Of a DNA stretch of 64,000 bases, positions 52,496-64,000 are shown piece after piece; within the stretch, counting starts at the first letter, position 1; every line of letters begins with the position of its first letter. The notes beneath the pieces are model-generated. The model ran no database searches, had not been told where the DNA came from, and saw nothing but the letters and a program-made list of their open reading frames with translations. This DNA comes from Acidovorax sp. SRB_14 (lineage in GTDB: Bacteria > Pseudomonadota > Gammaproteobacteria > Burkholderiales > Burkholderiaceae_C). The stretch covers positions 141,166 to 205,165 of the forward strand of contig NZ_MWOK01000001.1 of NCBI RefSeq assembly GCF_012932145.1, written 5' to 3'. A program made the translations under genes and the position numbers.

Positions 52496-53191
52496 ATGAG
52501 CTATGTATTTCCTCCGGCCCCGGTGGCCAGTGTTCCCGTGGTTGGCACCAGCGAGCGTTTTCCGGTGCACCGCATCTATTGCGTGGGCCGCAACTACGAA
52601 GAGCACGCCAAGGAAATGGGCTTCACCGGCCGCGAGCCGCCGTTCTTCTTCATGAAACCGGCCGACGCCGCCCTGCCCGTGAACGCGGGCGAGACCGGCC
52701 AACTGCCCTACCCCAGCCTGACAGCCAACCTGCACCATGAGATCGAACTCGTCGTGGCGATCGGCAAGGGGGGCAAGAACATCGCGGCGGCCGATGCGGC
52801 CCAGCACATCTTTGGCTACGCCGTGGGTCTGGACATGACGCGGCGCGACCTGCAGAACGAGATGAAAAAGCAGGGACGCCCCTGGTGCATCGGCAAGGGC
52901 TTCGAGCACAGCGCCCCGATCGGCCCGATCACGCCCGCGGCGCAGGCCGGCGATGTGCAGAACGCCGCCATCTGGCTGCAGGTCAACGGCGCAGACCGCC
53001 AGCGCAGCACGGTGGCGCAGCTCATCTGGAACATTGCCGAGACCATCGAGCACGTCTCGGCCGCCTGGGAGCTGCAGCCCGGCGACCTGATCTACACCGG
53101 CACGCCCGAAGGCGTGGCCGCCGTGGTGCGCGGCGACCTGCTCGACGGCGGCGTCGAGGGCTTGGAGCCACTGCGACTGAGCGTGGTATAG
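52496..53191 (+). CDS. fumarylacetoacetate hydrolase family protein (fumarylpyruvate hydrolase-like)
   Basis: 231 aa FAH-fold hydrolase. Metal ligands are visible in LHHEIELVVAIG (two Glu) and VGLDMTRRDLQ (Asp); the catalytic region is RIYCVGRNYEEHAKEMG (His) and YTGTPEGVAAV. The short length matches NagK-type fumarylpyruvate hydrolases, about half of true fumarylacetoacetases. It would cleave fumarylpyruvate to fumarate and pyruvate, the step after the neighbouring isomerase. ATG 52496. A perfect palindromic element follows the stop. Confidence 0.85.
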   Translation: MSYVFPPAPVASVPVVGTSERFPVHRIYCVGRNYEEHAKEMGFTGREPPFFFMKPADAALPVNAGETGQLPYPSLTANLHHEIELVVAIGKGGKNIAAADAAQHIFGYAVGLDMTRRDLQNEMKKQGRPWCIGKGFEHSAPIGPITPAAQAGDVQNAAIWLQVNGADRQRSTVAQLIWNIAETIEHVSAAWELQPGDLIYTGTPEGVAAVVRGDLLDGGVEGLEPLRLSVV

Positions 53192-53206
53192 CCAGTCAAT
53201 TCACTA

Positions 53207-53262
53207 CTTATTTAATAGCATCCAGCGCTTATATCATAAGCGCTGGAGGCCTATTTGATTCA
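53207..53262 (+). repeat. palindromic interspersed element, copy 11 (perfect dyad)
   Basis: The core CCAGCGCTTAT-ATC-ATAAGCGCTGG at 53222-53246 is a perfect 11+11 inverted repeat, flanked by TTTAATAGCAT and AGGCCTATTTGA. It is the most symmetric copy, between the FAH and Nudix genes, and shows the ancestral form best. Confidence 0.92.
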
Positions 53263-53273
53263 AAATTCAGCGC

Positions 53274-53825
53274 ATGACCTTTCGCAGCCCGATCAAGCAC
53301 TGCCGCAACTGCGGCACCGCGGTGGTGTACCGCGTCCCCGATGACGGCGACACCCGCCAGCGTGCCGTGTGCCCGGCCTGCCAGACCATCCACTACGAAA
53401 ACCCGCTCAACGTGGTCGGCACCGTGCCCGAGCTGGCCGACGGCCGCGTGCTGCTGTGCAAGCGCGCCATCGAGCCGCGCTATGGCAAGTGGACCCTGCC
53501 GGCCGGCTTCATGGAACTCGATGAAACCACCGCCGAAGGCGCCGCGCGCGAGACCGACGAGGAAGCCGGCGCGCAGATCGAGATGGGCCCGCTGTTTTCG
53601 CTGCTGAACGTGCGCCGCGTCGGCCAGGTGCACCTGTTTTACCGTGCCACCCTGCTCAGCGACCAATTCAACCCGGGCTTCGAGACGCTGGAGGCGCGCC
53701 TGTTCACCGAGAGCGAGGTGCCCTGGGACGAACTGGCGTTCCGCACTGTCAAGGCCACGCTGGAGCGCTACTTTGCCGACCGGCGCGCCGGCGCGTTCGG
53801 GCTGCACTGCATCGATATCGAATAG
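53274..53825 (+). CDS. Nudix hydrolase with N-terminal zinc ribbon
   Basis: 183 aa. An N-terminal zinc ribbon (HCRNCGTAV ... CPACQTIHYENP, two Cys pairs) is followed by the Nudix fold. The Nudix box GFMELDETTAEGAARETDEEAGA matches G-x5-E-x7-REUXEEXGU in spacing, with the RE-x2-EE metal-binding Glu residues (ARETDEEAG). The HYENP motif after the ribbon is typical of NUDIX proteins related to NudC/ADP-ribose pyrophosphatases. It hydrolyses a nucleoside diphosphate derivative; substrate unknown. ATG 53274. Confidence 0.9.
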   Translation: MTFRSPIKHCRNCGTAVVYRVPDDGDTRQRAVCPACQTIHYENPLNVVGTVPELADGRVLLCKRAIEPRYGKWTLPAGFMELDETTAEGAARETDEEAGAQIEMGPLFSLLNVRRVGQVHLFYRATLLSDQFNPGFETLEARLFTESEVPWDELAFRTVKATLERYFADRRAGAFGLHCIDIE

Positions 53826-53891
53826 CCGATCGGGCCCGCCAGGAGCTCGCATGCCGCCAGGCCAGCGCCCGCTGCACTGGCGCCTGCAGTC

Positions 53892-54374
53892 TCAATGGGG
53901 CAGCTTGAGGGCTTTCCAGCCCGCGTGGTCGAAATGGCTGCCGTAGGTGTTGAGCGCTTGCGCAAGCTTGACGACGCCAGAAGCCCTCTCGCTGTCGCCT
54001 TCCTTGCCCTGCACGGCTTCAACGCCGCCCATGAGGTTGGCAATCACTGCATGCAACTGCGCGTCGGCCTTGGGTTCGAGCTTGCAGTTTTCGACGATGT
54101 AGGCGACTTGCGCCGAGACCGTCGCGCCCAGAGCGTCATAGTTTGCCGCTGTGGCCTTGCCAGCGTGTGCTGCCGGCAAAGTGCGGCTAACCGCTGCCTG
54201 TATCGCCGCCATGCCCTTGCGCAGCGGCGCATCGATGGCCCATTTTTTTCCGGCGTTGAGTTCCACTGTGAGGGGCGTGGCGCTCGCGTGGTCGTGGCCT
54301 GCGGGGGTGGCGGCCCCTGCTGCGGCGGGCAGTGTCAGGGCAGCGGCGAGAAACAGGTACAGCGGTGATTTCAT
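53892..54374 (-). CDS. periplasmic protein of unknown function
   Basis: 160 aa. The N-terminus MKSPLYLFLAAALTLPAAAG is a signal peptide with cleavage near AGAA; the mature start GHDHASATPL is His-rich. The rest is helical (KKWAIDAPLRKGMAAIQAAV, QVAYIVENCKLEPKADAQLH, HFDHAGWKALKLPH) with one Cys. Similar proteins in Burkholderiales are annotated DnrO-like, a name that does not give a function. It lies downstream, on the same strand, of the sigma/anti-sigma/Spy-like group. A periplasmic stress or metal role is inference. ATG 54372-54374. Confidence 0.7.
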   Translation of the reverse strand: MKSPLYLFLAAALTLPAAAGAATPAGHDHASATPLTVELNAGKKWAIDAPLRKGMAAIQAAVSRTLPAAHAGKATAANYDALGATVSAQVAYIVENCKLEPKADAQLHAVIANLMGGVEAVQGKEGDSERASGVVKLAQALNTYGSHFDHAGWKALKLPH

Positions 54375-54508
54375 GGGATGGCTCCAGTGGGTTGAATGCA
54401 CATGGGACCTGCAAATGGCAGGCCTTGCTGCTTCAAACGTGCGGCACCGACAAATGTTCCATTTGTTTTGCATCTTTCCTGTCTCTTGCGCTGCGTCCTA
54501 TGCTGGCC

Positions 54509-54982
54509 TCAATGGCGGTGCAGCAACTCCTCTTCGGTGGATTCCTGGGCATAGCGGCTCAGCAGCAAGGCCATCAGCGTGGCGCGCTGGCCATCGTTGA
54601 GCAATACGCGCTCGGCCAGCAGCTGCTCGATCACGCGTTGCTGCTGCGCGTTTTGCAGCGCGGCGATCCGGGCCTGCTCGGCATTGATGGCTGCCCGGTC
54701 GATCTGCGAAGCAAAAATGTGCCGCACCAGCGACTCGCGGTGTTGGCGGATTTCGCCCCAGTTGGCCGCCAGATCGCGTAAAAAATGGGGTTCAAGCGCC
54801 TGCCAGCGCTGGCGCTGGTCGGCGTTCAGTTGCAAATAGTCCGCCAGGTTCAAAGGCAGCACGTGCATGGCCTTGGCGGCGGGCGACAGTTGCAGCTGGT
54901 GCACAGCGACCGCCGCGACAATGCCGAGATTCAGGGCCAACGACACGGCCAGAAGCCATTGGGAGGCGGTGGGGCGTTTCAT
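54509..54982 (-). CDS. Spy/CpxP-like periplasmic heavy-metal/stress sensor
   Basis: 157 aa. An N-terminal anchor (WLLAVSLALNLGIVAAVAV, about residues 9-27) is followed by a periplasmic all-helical domain rich in Gln, Arg and Leu, with repeated amphipathic helices (LNADQRQRWQALEPHFL, AALQNAQQQRVIEQLL). This fits the periplasmic heavy-metal sensor family that includes CnrX. The C-terminus has EELLHRH. ATG 54982 overlaps the stop of the anti-sigma gene (ATGA). Order sigma, anti-sigma, sensor mirrors the logic of cnrYXH-type systems. Confidence 0.78.
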   Translation of the reverse strand: MKRPTASQWLLAVSLALNLGIVAAVAVHQLQLSPAAKAMHVLPLNLADYLQLNADQRQRWQALEPHFLRDLAANWGEIRQHRESLVRHIFASQIDRAAINAEQARIAALQNAQQQRVIEQLLAERVLLNDGQRATLMALLLSRYAQESTEEELLHRH

Positions 54983-55419
54983 GGCATTCCTTTAGAGAGG
55001 CGGCAAATTTCGGCGGCGGCGCACAGGCCGCCCGGCGGAACGGGGTCGAACACCCGCACAAGGCTGGCGCTTGGCGCGCGCGCAGCGCCCGCTCCCAAGA
55101 GCACCCCTCCCATCCAGACGCCCGATGCCAAGGCCAGCCCCGTCGCCAACCCTGCGGGCACCCAGCCCAGCCAGCGGCCGGCAGCTGGCCGCATGCCCGG
55201 TGGTTGGGCGCACAGGCGGTCGTTCAGTTGCGCGGCGAGATCGAAACCCAAGCGGGGCGACGGCAGCTTTCGCAGGCCGTTCCGCAGGGCGGCGATGTCA
55301 TTGAGCCGCTGCTGGCACAGGGGACAGCCCTGCAAATGGCGGTCGAATCTGGCACGTTCGGCGGGCGGCATCTGGTGATCGGCATAGACAGACAGCTTGT
55401 GGTGTTGGGGGCAGGTCAT
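54979..55419 (-). CDS. zinc-finger anti-sigma factor
   Basis: 146 aa. The N-terminal cytoplasmic ZAS domain has H-x3-C-x2-C (RHLQGCPLCQQRL) preceded by LSVYADHQMPP. One membrane helix at about 95-118 (VPAGLATGLALASGVWMGGVLL) and a short periplasmic tail follow. It should sequester the ECF sigma factor encoded just upstream (14 bases between) until a periplasmic signal is passed on. Overlaps the Spy-like gene by 4 bases. Confidence 0.88.
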   Translation of the reverse strand: MTCPQHHKLSVYADHQMPPAERARFDRHLQGCPLCQQRLNDIAALRNGLRKLPSPRLGFDLAAQLNDRLCAQPPGMRPAAGRWLGWVPAGLATGLALASGVWMGGVLLGAGAARAPSASLVRVFDPVPPGGLCAAAEICRLSKGMP

Positions 55420-55433
55420 GGCAGGGTCTCCAT

Positions 55434-55988
55434 TCAGCGCGGCATTCTCTCCAGCAGACCGGCACGTGCGCGTGCAATGCGCGATTTGACGGTGCCCAGG
55501 CCGATGTCGAGCACGGCGGCAATCTCTTCGTAAGACATGTCTTCTATTTCCCGCAGCAGCAGGATTTCGCGGTGTTCGGTGGGCAGGCGCGCCAGGGAGG
55601 CTTCGAGGCCCTGGTAGCGCTGCACGGTTTCCAGCACGGCATCGGGCCCGGGCGCCGGGTCCGGGCAAAGAGCTTCTTCTTCGTCGCTCAGAGGGACGAA
55701 ATCCACCCGCTTGCCGCGCCGCAACCAGTCAAAAGCCAGGTTGCGGGCAATGCGAAACAGCCAGGTGCTGAGCCGCGCCTGCGGCGTCCAGCGCGGCAGG
55801 GCCTTGTAGGCGTTCAAAAAAGTGTCCTGGGTCAACTCCAGCGCATCGTCGTGCGAGCGGGTCAAGCGCACGAGAAAGCGGTAGATGCGGTCCTGAAAGC
55901 GTGCCACCAACTCTGAAAAAGCCGCCCGCTCACCCCGCTGTGCGTGCGCAGCGCATTCTTCGTCTTGGAGATGGCTGAAAATTCCCAT
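55434..55988 (-). CDS. ECF sigma factor (RpoE-like)
   Basis: 184 aa. Sigma region 2 (about residues 22-95): FSELVARFQDRIYRFLVRLT, DALELTQDTFLNAYKAL, LSTWLFRIARNLAFDWLRR. Region 4 (about 125-180): LPTEHREILLLREIEDMSYEEIAAVLDIGLGTVKSRIARAR in segments. There is no region 1 or 3, so it is group 4. ATG 55986-55988 has only a weak ribosome site; a longer N-terminus cannot be excluded. First gene of a sigma/anti-sigma/sensor operon. Confidence 0.9.
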   Translation of the reverse strand: MGIFSHLQDEECAAHAQRGERAAFSELVARFQDRIYRFLVRLTRSHDDALELTQDTFLNAYKALPRWTPQARLSTWLFRIARNLAFDWLRRGKRVDFVPLSDEEEALCPDPAPGPDAVLETVQRYQGLEASLARLPTEHREILLLREIEDMSYEEIAAVLDIGLGTVKSRIARARAGLLERMPR

Positions 55989-56460
55989 GGGGTTTGATGG
56001 CTTCAACGCGCGAGCCGCCTGAAAGTTCCCTGGTTTGCAGAACCCGGGGGGCTGGGGTCGACAGACAGGCATCTTGACACGCGCCGCACGCCCGCTTTCC
56101 ATGGATCTATGAATCGCGCCCGATTGGGACTCTCGCTGCTGCGCGGATTGCACCGCCTGGACTGGATCGATACAGACCAAGTGTGTTGAGACGGAGAGGG
56201 ATGGCCAATTTGCGTAATCACGATCCAAGAAGCCGCATGCCCCCTGCATTGCCAAGCAAGAAGCTTGATATCGCCCACTCTTTCCTCGGCATGGGCGTTT
56301 GCTTAATTCATGTAAGTTACATTCAATGGAGGCTGAATGAGGCTTTTTCTGCCCGCTTCCGGAAAGCTGTCTTCCTTCCGCCAAGCGGCAGCGCAGGCGC
56401 AGGCACCGGCTGTGGAAAGCGAGGCGCCTGCGCGCTGCGCCTCAATCGGGCTGAGGCCTT
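55989..56460. other. gap between ECF sigma gene and GYD gene
   Basis: 472 bases. The part near 56000-56150 should hold the promoter of the sigma operon. AT-richer DNA lies at 56255-56345. The inverted repeat GAGGCGC...GCGCCTC at 56421-56443 could end the GYD-gene transcript but has only a short T run. No coding frame is convincing. Confidence 0.4.
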
Positions 56461-56754
56461 CTATCCCAGCTTGCCCAGGATGCCGGCCATCTCGTCCTTG
56501 GTGAAGGCTCGCAGGGTTTGCATGCGAATATTGCCCGCGGAGGCAATGGCCAGGCCGAAGGCGGTGGCCGAGGTGTCGTCGGGCGCCTCGATGAACGCGA
56601 CCAGGTCGTAGGGACCAAGGGTCCAATAGATCTGGGGCATCTTGGCGCCGAATTTCGAAGCGGCATCCTTCACAGCGTCGGCGCGTTTGGTCGTCTCCTT
56701 GACCGTGCGGATGCCTTGGTCCGTGAAGTTGCACAGTGCGATGTAAGTTGCCAT
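56461..56754 (-). CDS. GYD-domain protein
   Basis: 97 aa, the standard GYD domain (named for a conserved Gly-Tyr-Asp; here WTLGPYDLVAFIEAPDD). It starts MATYIALCNFTDQGIRTVKE and ends in the helix AFTKDEMAGILGKLG. It is a ferredoxin-like dimeric fold of unknown role, with no catalytic residues known. ATG 56754 with AAGGAA upstream. It is a single gene between two gaps. Confidence 0.9.
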   Translation of the reverse strand: MATYIALCNFTDQGIRTVKETTKRADAVKDAASKFGAKMPQIYWTLGPYDLVAFIEAPDDTSATAFGLAIASAGNIRMQTLRAFTKDEMAGILGKLG

Positions 56755-57012
56755 GGTATTTCCTTTGCGCAAAGGGGCCCCATCGGTGAACCGGTTGGGC
56801 AGGCCCCGTTGCGCAACCGGCAATCCATGCTCACCTGGTGGACGGAGAAAGCGCAGGCCGAGGGCGCCTGCAGGCTGAGGGGGAGCCGTCTGGCCTGTGC
56901 GCCACGGTGCGCCCGCTTTGCCCCAAAGTCAACGTACCGGCACCCGCGGGAGTGGATGGGTGACCCGGGCGCGGCTGCCGCACGGGGCGGGCCCGGCGGC
57001 AAACGCCTTGGA

Positions 57013-59484
57013 TCAAGGGTCCGAGTCGGTGCTCACCGGTGGCAGGTTCGCCTCGGGCACTGCAGCACGCGCCGCACCCCCCTGCCCCGCCCCGGCGGGC
57101 CCGCTGGACCAGGGCGAGAGGGACGGGCCACTGGCCTCCGAGCGGTCACCGGGCACCACGACGAAGGCCGGCAGCGCGGACAGCGGCGTCGGGCTGGCGT
57201 CGGGCAGCGGCAGCAGCTCGGACGATTCGGTGATCTGCGGCAGTGCCGGCGGAGGCTCGGCGGCCTGGGGCGCGCGGCGCGGTGCGGGCTCGGGCGCCTG
57301 CGCCTCCTCGGGCGGCGTCGTGCCGGCTCCCCAAGCCTGCCAGCGTTCGCGCAGGCGCGTGGCAAGCTGGTGCCACCAGCGCGTGTCTTCCTCGTCCACG
57401 AAGCGCTGGCGTGCATCGATGGCCTTGGCGCGCAGGCTTTGCTGGAAGAAGTCGCCCACCATGGGCAGCGCGCTGTGGGCGCCCTGGCCCCAGTGGTCGC
57501 TGCGCAGCGTGATGCGGCTGTCGTTGAAGCCCACCCACGCACCGGCCACCAGCTGCGGGTGCATGAGGATGAACCAGCCGTCGGCGTTGTCCTGCGTGGT
57601 GCCGGTCTTGCCCGCCACGTCGGCGCGGATGCCGTAGCGCGTGCGGATCGCGCTGCCCGTGCCCTTGTCGATCGCGGCGCGCAGGGCGTTGCGCAGGGTT
57701 TGCGCGGCCTGGGTGGCCAGCGCGGTGCGGGGTTTCGGGGGTTCGAAGGCCTCCAGCAGCTTGCCACTGCGGTCCTCGATGCGCGTGACCCACACGGGCT
57801 CGACGGCCATGCCGGCATTGGCAATGGTCGCGTAGGCGCTGACCATTTCCTTGAGCGTGACCGGGCTGGTGCCCAGCGCGAGCGAGGGCACCACGTCGAA
57901 CGGAGACTCGCGCACGCCCATGGCGCGCGCGAGCTGCGCCACCTTGGCGGGGCCGACCTGCTGCACCAGCTCGGCGGTGATGGTGTTCTTGGAGTACGCC
58001 AGCGCGTCGGCCAGCGCCATCGGCTGGCCGCTGGGCGGTCCGCCGTCGCTGGGGCGCCAGACCTCGCCGCCGGGCAGCGCGATCTCCACCGCCTGGTCCA
58101 CCCGCGTGTCGCTCGCCAGGGCGCCCTGCGCAAAGGCGGCGCCGTACACAAAGGGCTTGAAGGTGGAGCCCGGCTGGCGACGCGCCTGCTGCACATGGTC
58201 GAAGGGGTCGAGCGCAAAGTCGCGGCTGCCCACCCAGGCCAGGATCTCGCCGGTCTGCGGCGCCAGGGCCAGAAAGCCTGCCTGCACGCGCGTCTTGCCT
58301 TGGCGCAGCGCGCGCAGGAAGGCCGCGTCCGCCAGCAGCGCCTTGGCGGCGGCGTCGGGTGCCTGGCCTTGCGCGACGGCGGTGCGGAATTCGGGCGACT
58401 CGCGCACCAGGCGCTGCACCAGCGGGTTGGCAGCGCTCCAGCCGCTGCGCTGGCCCCAGGCGGCGTCGGCCACGCCCTGCAGCACGCGGCCCTGGCGTGC
58501 CACGGCCTGGGTGGCCAGGGACTGCAGGCGCGCGTCGAGCGTGGTGTGCACCACCAGGCCGTCGGTGTAGATGTTGTAGCCGTTGCGGTCGGCCCAGGCG
58601 ATCAGCCATTTGCGCAGCTGCTGCGCAAAGTGCGGCGCCGGCCCGGGCGGCTCCGACTGGCGTTCGAAATTGATGCGCAGCGGGCGTTTCTGCAAGGCCA
58701 CGAGCTGCGCCGGGTCGAGCTTGCCGCGCTTGGCCATCTGCGCCAGCACCGTGTTGCGCCGCGCCTGGGCGCGCTCGGGGTTCTGCACCGGGTTGTAGTA
58801 GCTCGTGCCCTTGAGCATGCCGATCAGCGTGGCGCTTTGCAGCACCGTGAGCCGGCGCGCCGAGGTGTCGAAATAGGTGCGCGCCGCCATCTCGATGCCC
58901 CAGGCGTTGTAGAGAAAGGGCACGGTGTTCAGGTAGGTCTCGAGGATCTCGTCCTTGGAGTACGCCCACTCGATCTTGAACGCGGTGATCGCCTCCTTGA
59001 GCTTGCGCGTGAGCGTGGGTGCGCGGCCGATGTCTTCCGGATAGAGGTTGCGCGCCAGCTGCTGGGTGATGGTCGAGCCGCCCTGGCGGTCGCCCGAGAA
59101 CGTGGCCAGCGCGGCGCCGGCCGTGCGCCGCCAGTCCATGCCCCAGTGCTGGTAGAAGCGGTGGTCCTCGGTGGCGATGAGCGCATCGACCACCTGCGGC
59201 GCGATGGCCTTGAGCGGCACCCATTCGCGGTGCACCCATTGGTACTCGGCCAGCAGCTCGCCGCCGCGCGCCAGCACCTGCGCAGGCTGCTCGGTCCTGG
59301 CCTTGCGGATGTCGCTGATCGACGGCGTGAACGGCACCAGCACCAGCGCATACAGCAGGCACAGCGCCGGCACCGCCGCGGCGCCCAGCGCCACGCCGCG
59401 CCGCGTGGGGCGGCGCAGATGGGGTGCGAGGCGCTGGCGCCAGCCGCTCAGGCGCGCGGACAGGGAGGCAATGGCAGGGTGCAT
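57013..59484 (-). CDS. class A penicillin-binding protein (transglycosylase/transpeptidase)
   Basis: 823 aa bifunctional cell-wall enzyme. TM about 31-52 (ALGAAAVPALCLLYALVLVPF). GT51 transglycosylase about 80-260: ATEDHRFYQHWGMD (catalytic Glu), GGSTITQQLARNLY, and KLKEAITAFKIE. Transpeptidase about 390-680: STFKPF (nucleophile Ser), SKNTI, and KTGTT. The last 120 residues are Pro/Ala/Ser-rich and probably disordered. Polymerises and crosslinks peptidoglycan. The TG domain TRKLKEA pattern resembles PBP1A/1C; subclass not fixed. ATG 59484. Confidence 0.92.
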   Translation of the reverse strand: MHPAIASLSARLSGWRQRLAPHLRRPTRRGVALGAAAVPALCLLYALVLVPFTPSISDIRKARTEQPAQVLARGGELLAEYQWVHREWVPLKAIAPQVVDALIATEDHRFYQHWGMDWRRTAGAALATFSGDRQGGSTITQQLARNLYPEDIGRAPTLTRKLKEAITAFKIEWAYSKDEILETYLNTVPFLYNAWGIEMAARTYFDTSARRLTVLQSATLIGMLKGTSYYNPVQNPERAQARRNTVLAQMAKRGKLDPAQLVALQKRPLRINFERQSEPPGPAPHFAQQLRKWLIAWADRNGYNIYTDGLVVHTTLDARLQSLATQAVARQGRVLQGVADAAWGQRSGWSAANPLVQRLVRESPEFRTAVAQGQAPDAAAKALLADAAFLRALRQGKTRVQAGFLALAPQTGEILAWVGSRDFALDPFDHVQQARRQPGSTFKPFVYGAAFAQGALASDTRVDQAVEIALPGGEVWRPSDGGPPSGQPMALADALAYSKNTITAELVQQVGPAKVAQLARAMGVRESPFDVVPSLALGTSPVTLKEMVSAYATIANAGMAVEPVWVTRIEDRSGKLLEAFEPPKPRTALATQAAQTLRNALRAAIDKGTGSAIRTRYGIRADVAGKTGTTQDNADGWFILMHPQLVAGAWVGFNDSRITLRSDHWGQGAHSALPMVGDFFQQSLRAKAIDARQRFVDEEDTRWWHQLATRLRERWQAWGAGTTPPEEAQAPEPAPRRAPQAAEPPPALPQITESSELLPLPDASPTPLSALPAFVVVPGDRSEASGPSLSPWSSGPAGAGQGGAARAAVPEANLPPVSTDSDP

Positions 59485-59546
59485 GGCGGGGACGGAAATG
59501 GTTCAGGCGAGCGGGGGTGCGGGCACAGCGTGCAAGGCGGCATCAG

Positions 59547-59607
59547 ATTTTCAGGAAAATAGCCTTCCAGCCCTTTTGCAGCAAGCGCTTGCAGCTATGA
59601 ATTTGAT
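59547..59607 (-). repeat. palindromic interspersed element, copy 12 (intergenic)
   Basis: Minus strand: AATTCATAGCTGCAAGCGCT, TGCTGCAAAA, GGGCTGGAAGGCTATTTT. A full copy between ligA and the PBP gene, next to the ligA terminator. Confidence 0.85.
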
Positions 59608-59611
59608 ATTG

Positions 59612-59634
59612 AAAAAGCCGCCACAGGGGCGGCT
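59612..59634 (-). terminator. intrinsic terminator after ligA
   Basis: Stem AGCCGCC / GGCGGCT with a 5-base loop, followed by T5 on the minus strand, 45 bases after the ligA stop. Confidence 0.8.
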
Positions 59635-59678
59635 CGGGCGGCGCACAAGTGCGGGGCGTGGCGCTGCGCGTGCCGCCT

Positions 59679-63146
<3,468 letters not shown>

Positions 63147-64000
63147 TCAGGCCGCGTCGGCCATGGACAGGGCGGACTCCATGTCCACCGCGACGATGCG
63201 CGAGACGCCCTGCTCCTGCATGGTGACGCCAATCAGCTGCTCGGCCATTTCCATCGCGATCTTGTTGTGGCTGATGAACAGGAACTGCGTTTCGCGGCTC
63301 ATGCTCGAGACCAGCTTGGCGTAGCGCTCGGTGTTGGCGTCGTCCAGCGGCGCATCGACCTCGTCGAGCAAACAGAAGGGCGCGGGGTTGAGCTGGAAGA
63401 TGGCGAAGACCAGCGCGATGGCCGTGAGGGCCTTTTCGCCGCCCGAGAGCAGGTGGATGGTCTGGTTCTTCTTGCCCGGCGGCTGGGCCATGACCTGCAC
63501 GCCGGAATCGAGGATTTCGTCGCCGGTGACGATGAGCCGGGCGTTGCCGCCGCCGAACAGCTCGGGGAACATGCGCCCGAAATGGCCGTTGACCGCCTCG
63601 AAGGTGCCCGAGAGCAGCTCGCGCGTCTCGGCGTCGATCTTGCGGATCGCGTCTTCGAGCGTGTTCATGGCTTCCGTCAGGTCGGCGGTCTGCATGTCCA
63701 GGAAGGTCTTGCGTTCGCGCGCAGCGGCCAGTTCGTCGAGTGCGGCCAGGTTGACGGCGCCCAGCGCGGCGATGCCCTGGTGCAGCCGGTCGATCTCGCC
63801 CTGGAGCCCGGCCACGCGCACGTTGCCCTCGGCAATCGACCGGGCCACGGCCTCCAGGTCGGCCTGGGCGTCGGCGAGCAGCGTGGTGTATTGCTCGAGG
63901 CCCAGGCGCGCGGCCTGTTCCTTGAGCTGGAACTCGGTGATGCGCGCGCGCAGCGGGTCGAGCGCGCGCTCGAGCTGCAGGCGCCGTTCGTCGCTGGCGC
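63147..64000 (-). CDS. smc: chromosome segregation protein SMC, C-terminal part (cut by window edge)
   Basis: The frame is open from base 64000 to the stop at 63147, about 284 residues. The first 110 residues are coiled coil ([20 protein letters not shown], then [18 protein letters not shown]). The C-terminal head follows: NAAL-type linker [22 protein letters not shown] signature [20 protein letters not shown], Walker [21 protein letters not shown]-loop and H-motif [11 protein letters not shown] dimers condense and align chromosomes. A GTG at 63848 is internal and not the start. The ATPase N-terminal head lies outside the window. Confidence 0.96.
   Translation of the reverse strand, partial: ASDERRLQLERALDPLRARITEFQLKEQAARLGLEQYTTLLADAQADLEAVARSIAEGNVRVAGLQGEIDRLHQGIAALGAVNLAALDELAAARERKTFLDMQTADLTEAMNTLEDAIRKIDAETRELLSGTFEAVNGHFGRMFPELFGGGNARLIVTGDEILDSGVQVMAQPPGKKNQTIHLLSGGEKALTAIALVFAIFQLNPAPFCLLDEVDAPLDDANTERYAKLVSSMSRETQFLFISHNKIAMEMAEQLIGVTMQEQGVSRIVAVDMESALSMADAA

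Noticed and set aside
56518-59562. A 1014-codon plus-strand frame opposite the penicillin-binding protein gene
   Set aside because: Shadow of the PBP gene; low-complexity Arg/Gly/His composition, no motif or ribosome site.

Overview
The window is about 64 kb of GC-rich, gene-dense bacterial chromosome. The gene set (phaC-phaA-phaB, an intracellular PHB depolymerase, a Bug/TTT-type binding protein, a beta-proteobacterial smc-zipA-ligA group) points to a betaproteobacterium of the order Burkholderiales. The interspersed repeat described below fits the family Comamonadaceae (Acidovorax-like). Genus assignment is inference. I see no rRNA, tRNA, CRISPR array or complete insertion sequence.

Layout. 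1-7.4 kb: end of a lipocalin-like gene, an SDR, a LysR remnant in degraded DNA, then a MarR-controlled divergent block (gloA and thioesterase one way; marR, MFS, MaoC, MATE the other) and a second SDR. 7.7-9.8 kb: a divergent KfrA-like/tyrosine-recombinase pair with an AT-rich, palindrome-bearing promoter, the clearest accessory module. 10-11.1 kb: bioB. 11.6-16.1 kb: VOC protein, enoyl-CoA hydratase, CaiB-type CoA-transferase and Bug binding protein, with a LysR gene upstream. 16.2-24 kb: propionyl-CoA to succinyl-CoA block (pccA, a tiny GDCCVxC protein, pccB, meaB, methylmalonyl-CoA mutase) with a divergent GntR regulator. 24-33.3 kb: cytochrome c, acyl-CoA ligase, saccharopine-dehydrogenase-like gene with an AsnC regulator, a higBA pair whose toxin is frameshifted, dusA, and a CHASE-PAS-GGDEF-EAL protein. 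33.5-38.4 kb: RelA/SpoT-domain protein, phaZ, RnfB-like ferredoxin, chemoreceptor. 38.6-46.1 kb: dapC-dapD-pilU-dapE-prmB-ABC-F run. 46.6-50.8 kb: phaCAB. 50.7-56.8 kb: pgeF, GST-zeta isomerase and FAH hydrolase, Nudix, then an ECF sigma/anti-sigma/Spy-like group and a GYD protein. 57-64 kb: class A PBP, ligA, zipA-like, smc.

How it works together. The pcc/mcm block turns propionyl-CoA into succinyl-CoA, and phaCAB/phaZ build and mobilise PHB, so acyl-CoA storage and recycling dominate. The VOC gene near the CoA-transferase operon may be the methylmalonyl-CoA epimerase that the block otherwise lacks.

The most interesting signal is a palindromic element of about 50 bp with 13 copies visible. 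Seven lie between genes. Six lie inside coding genes without breaking them (pccA, dapE, prmB, ABC-F, pgeF, ligA), and in four of those six it is translated in the same frame. This is the behaviour known for Rickettsia palindromic elements. Two direct copies bracket the higBA module.
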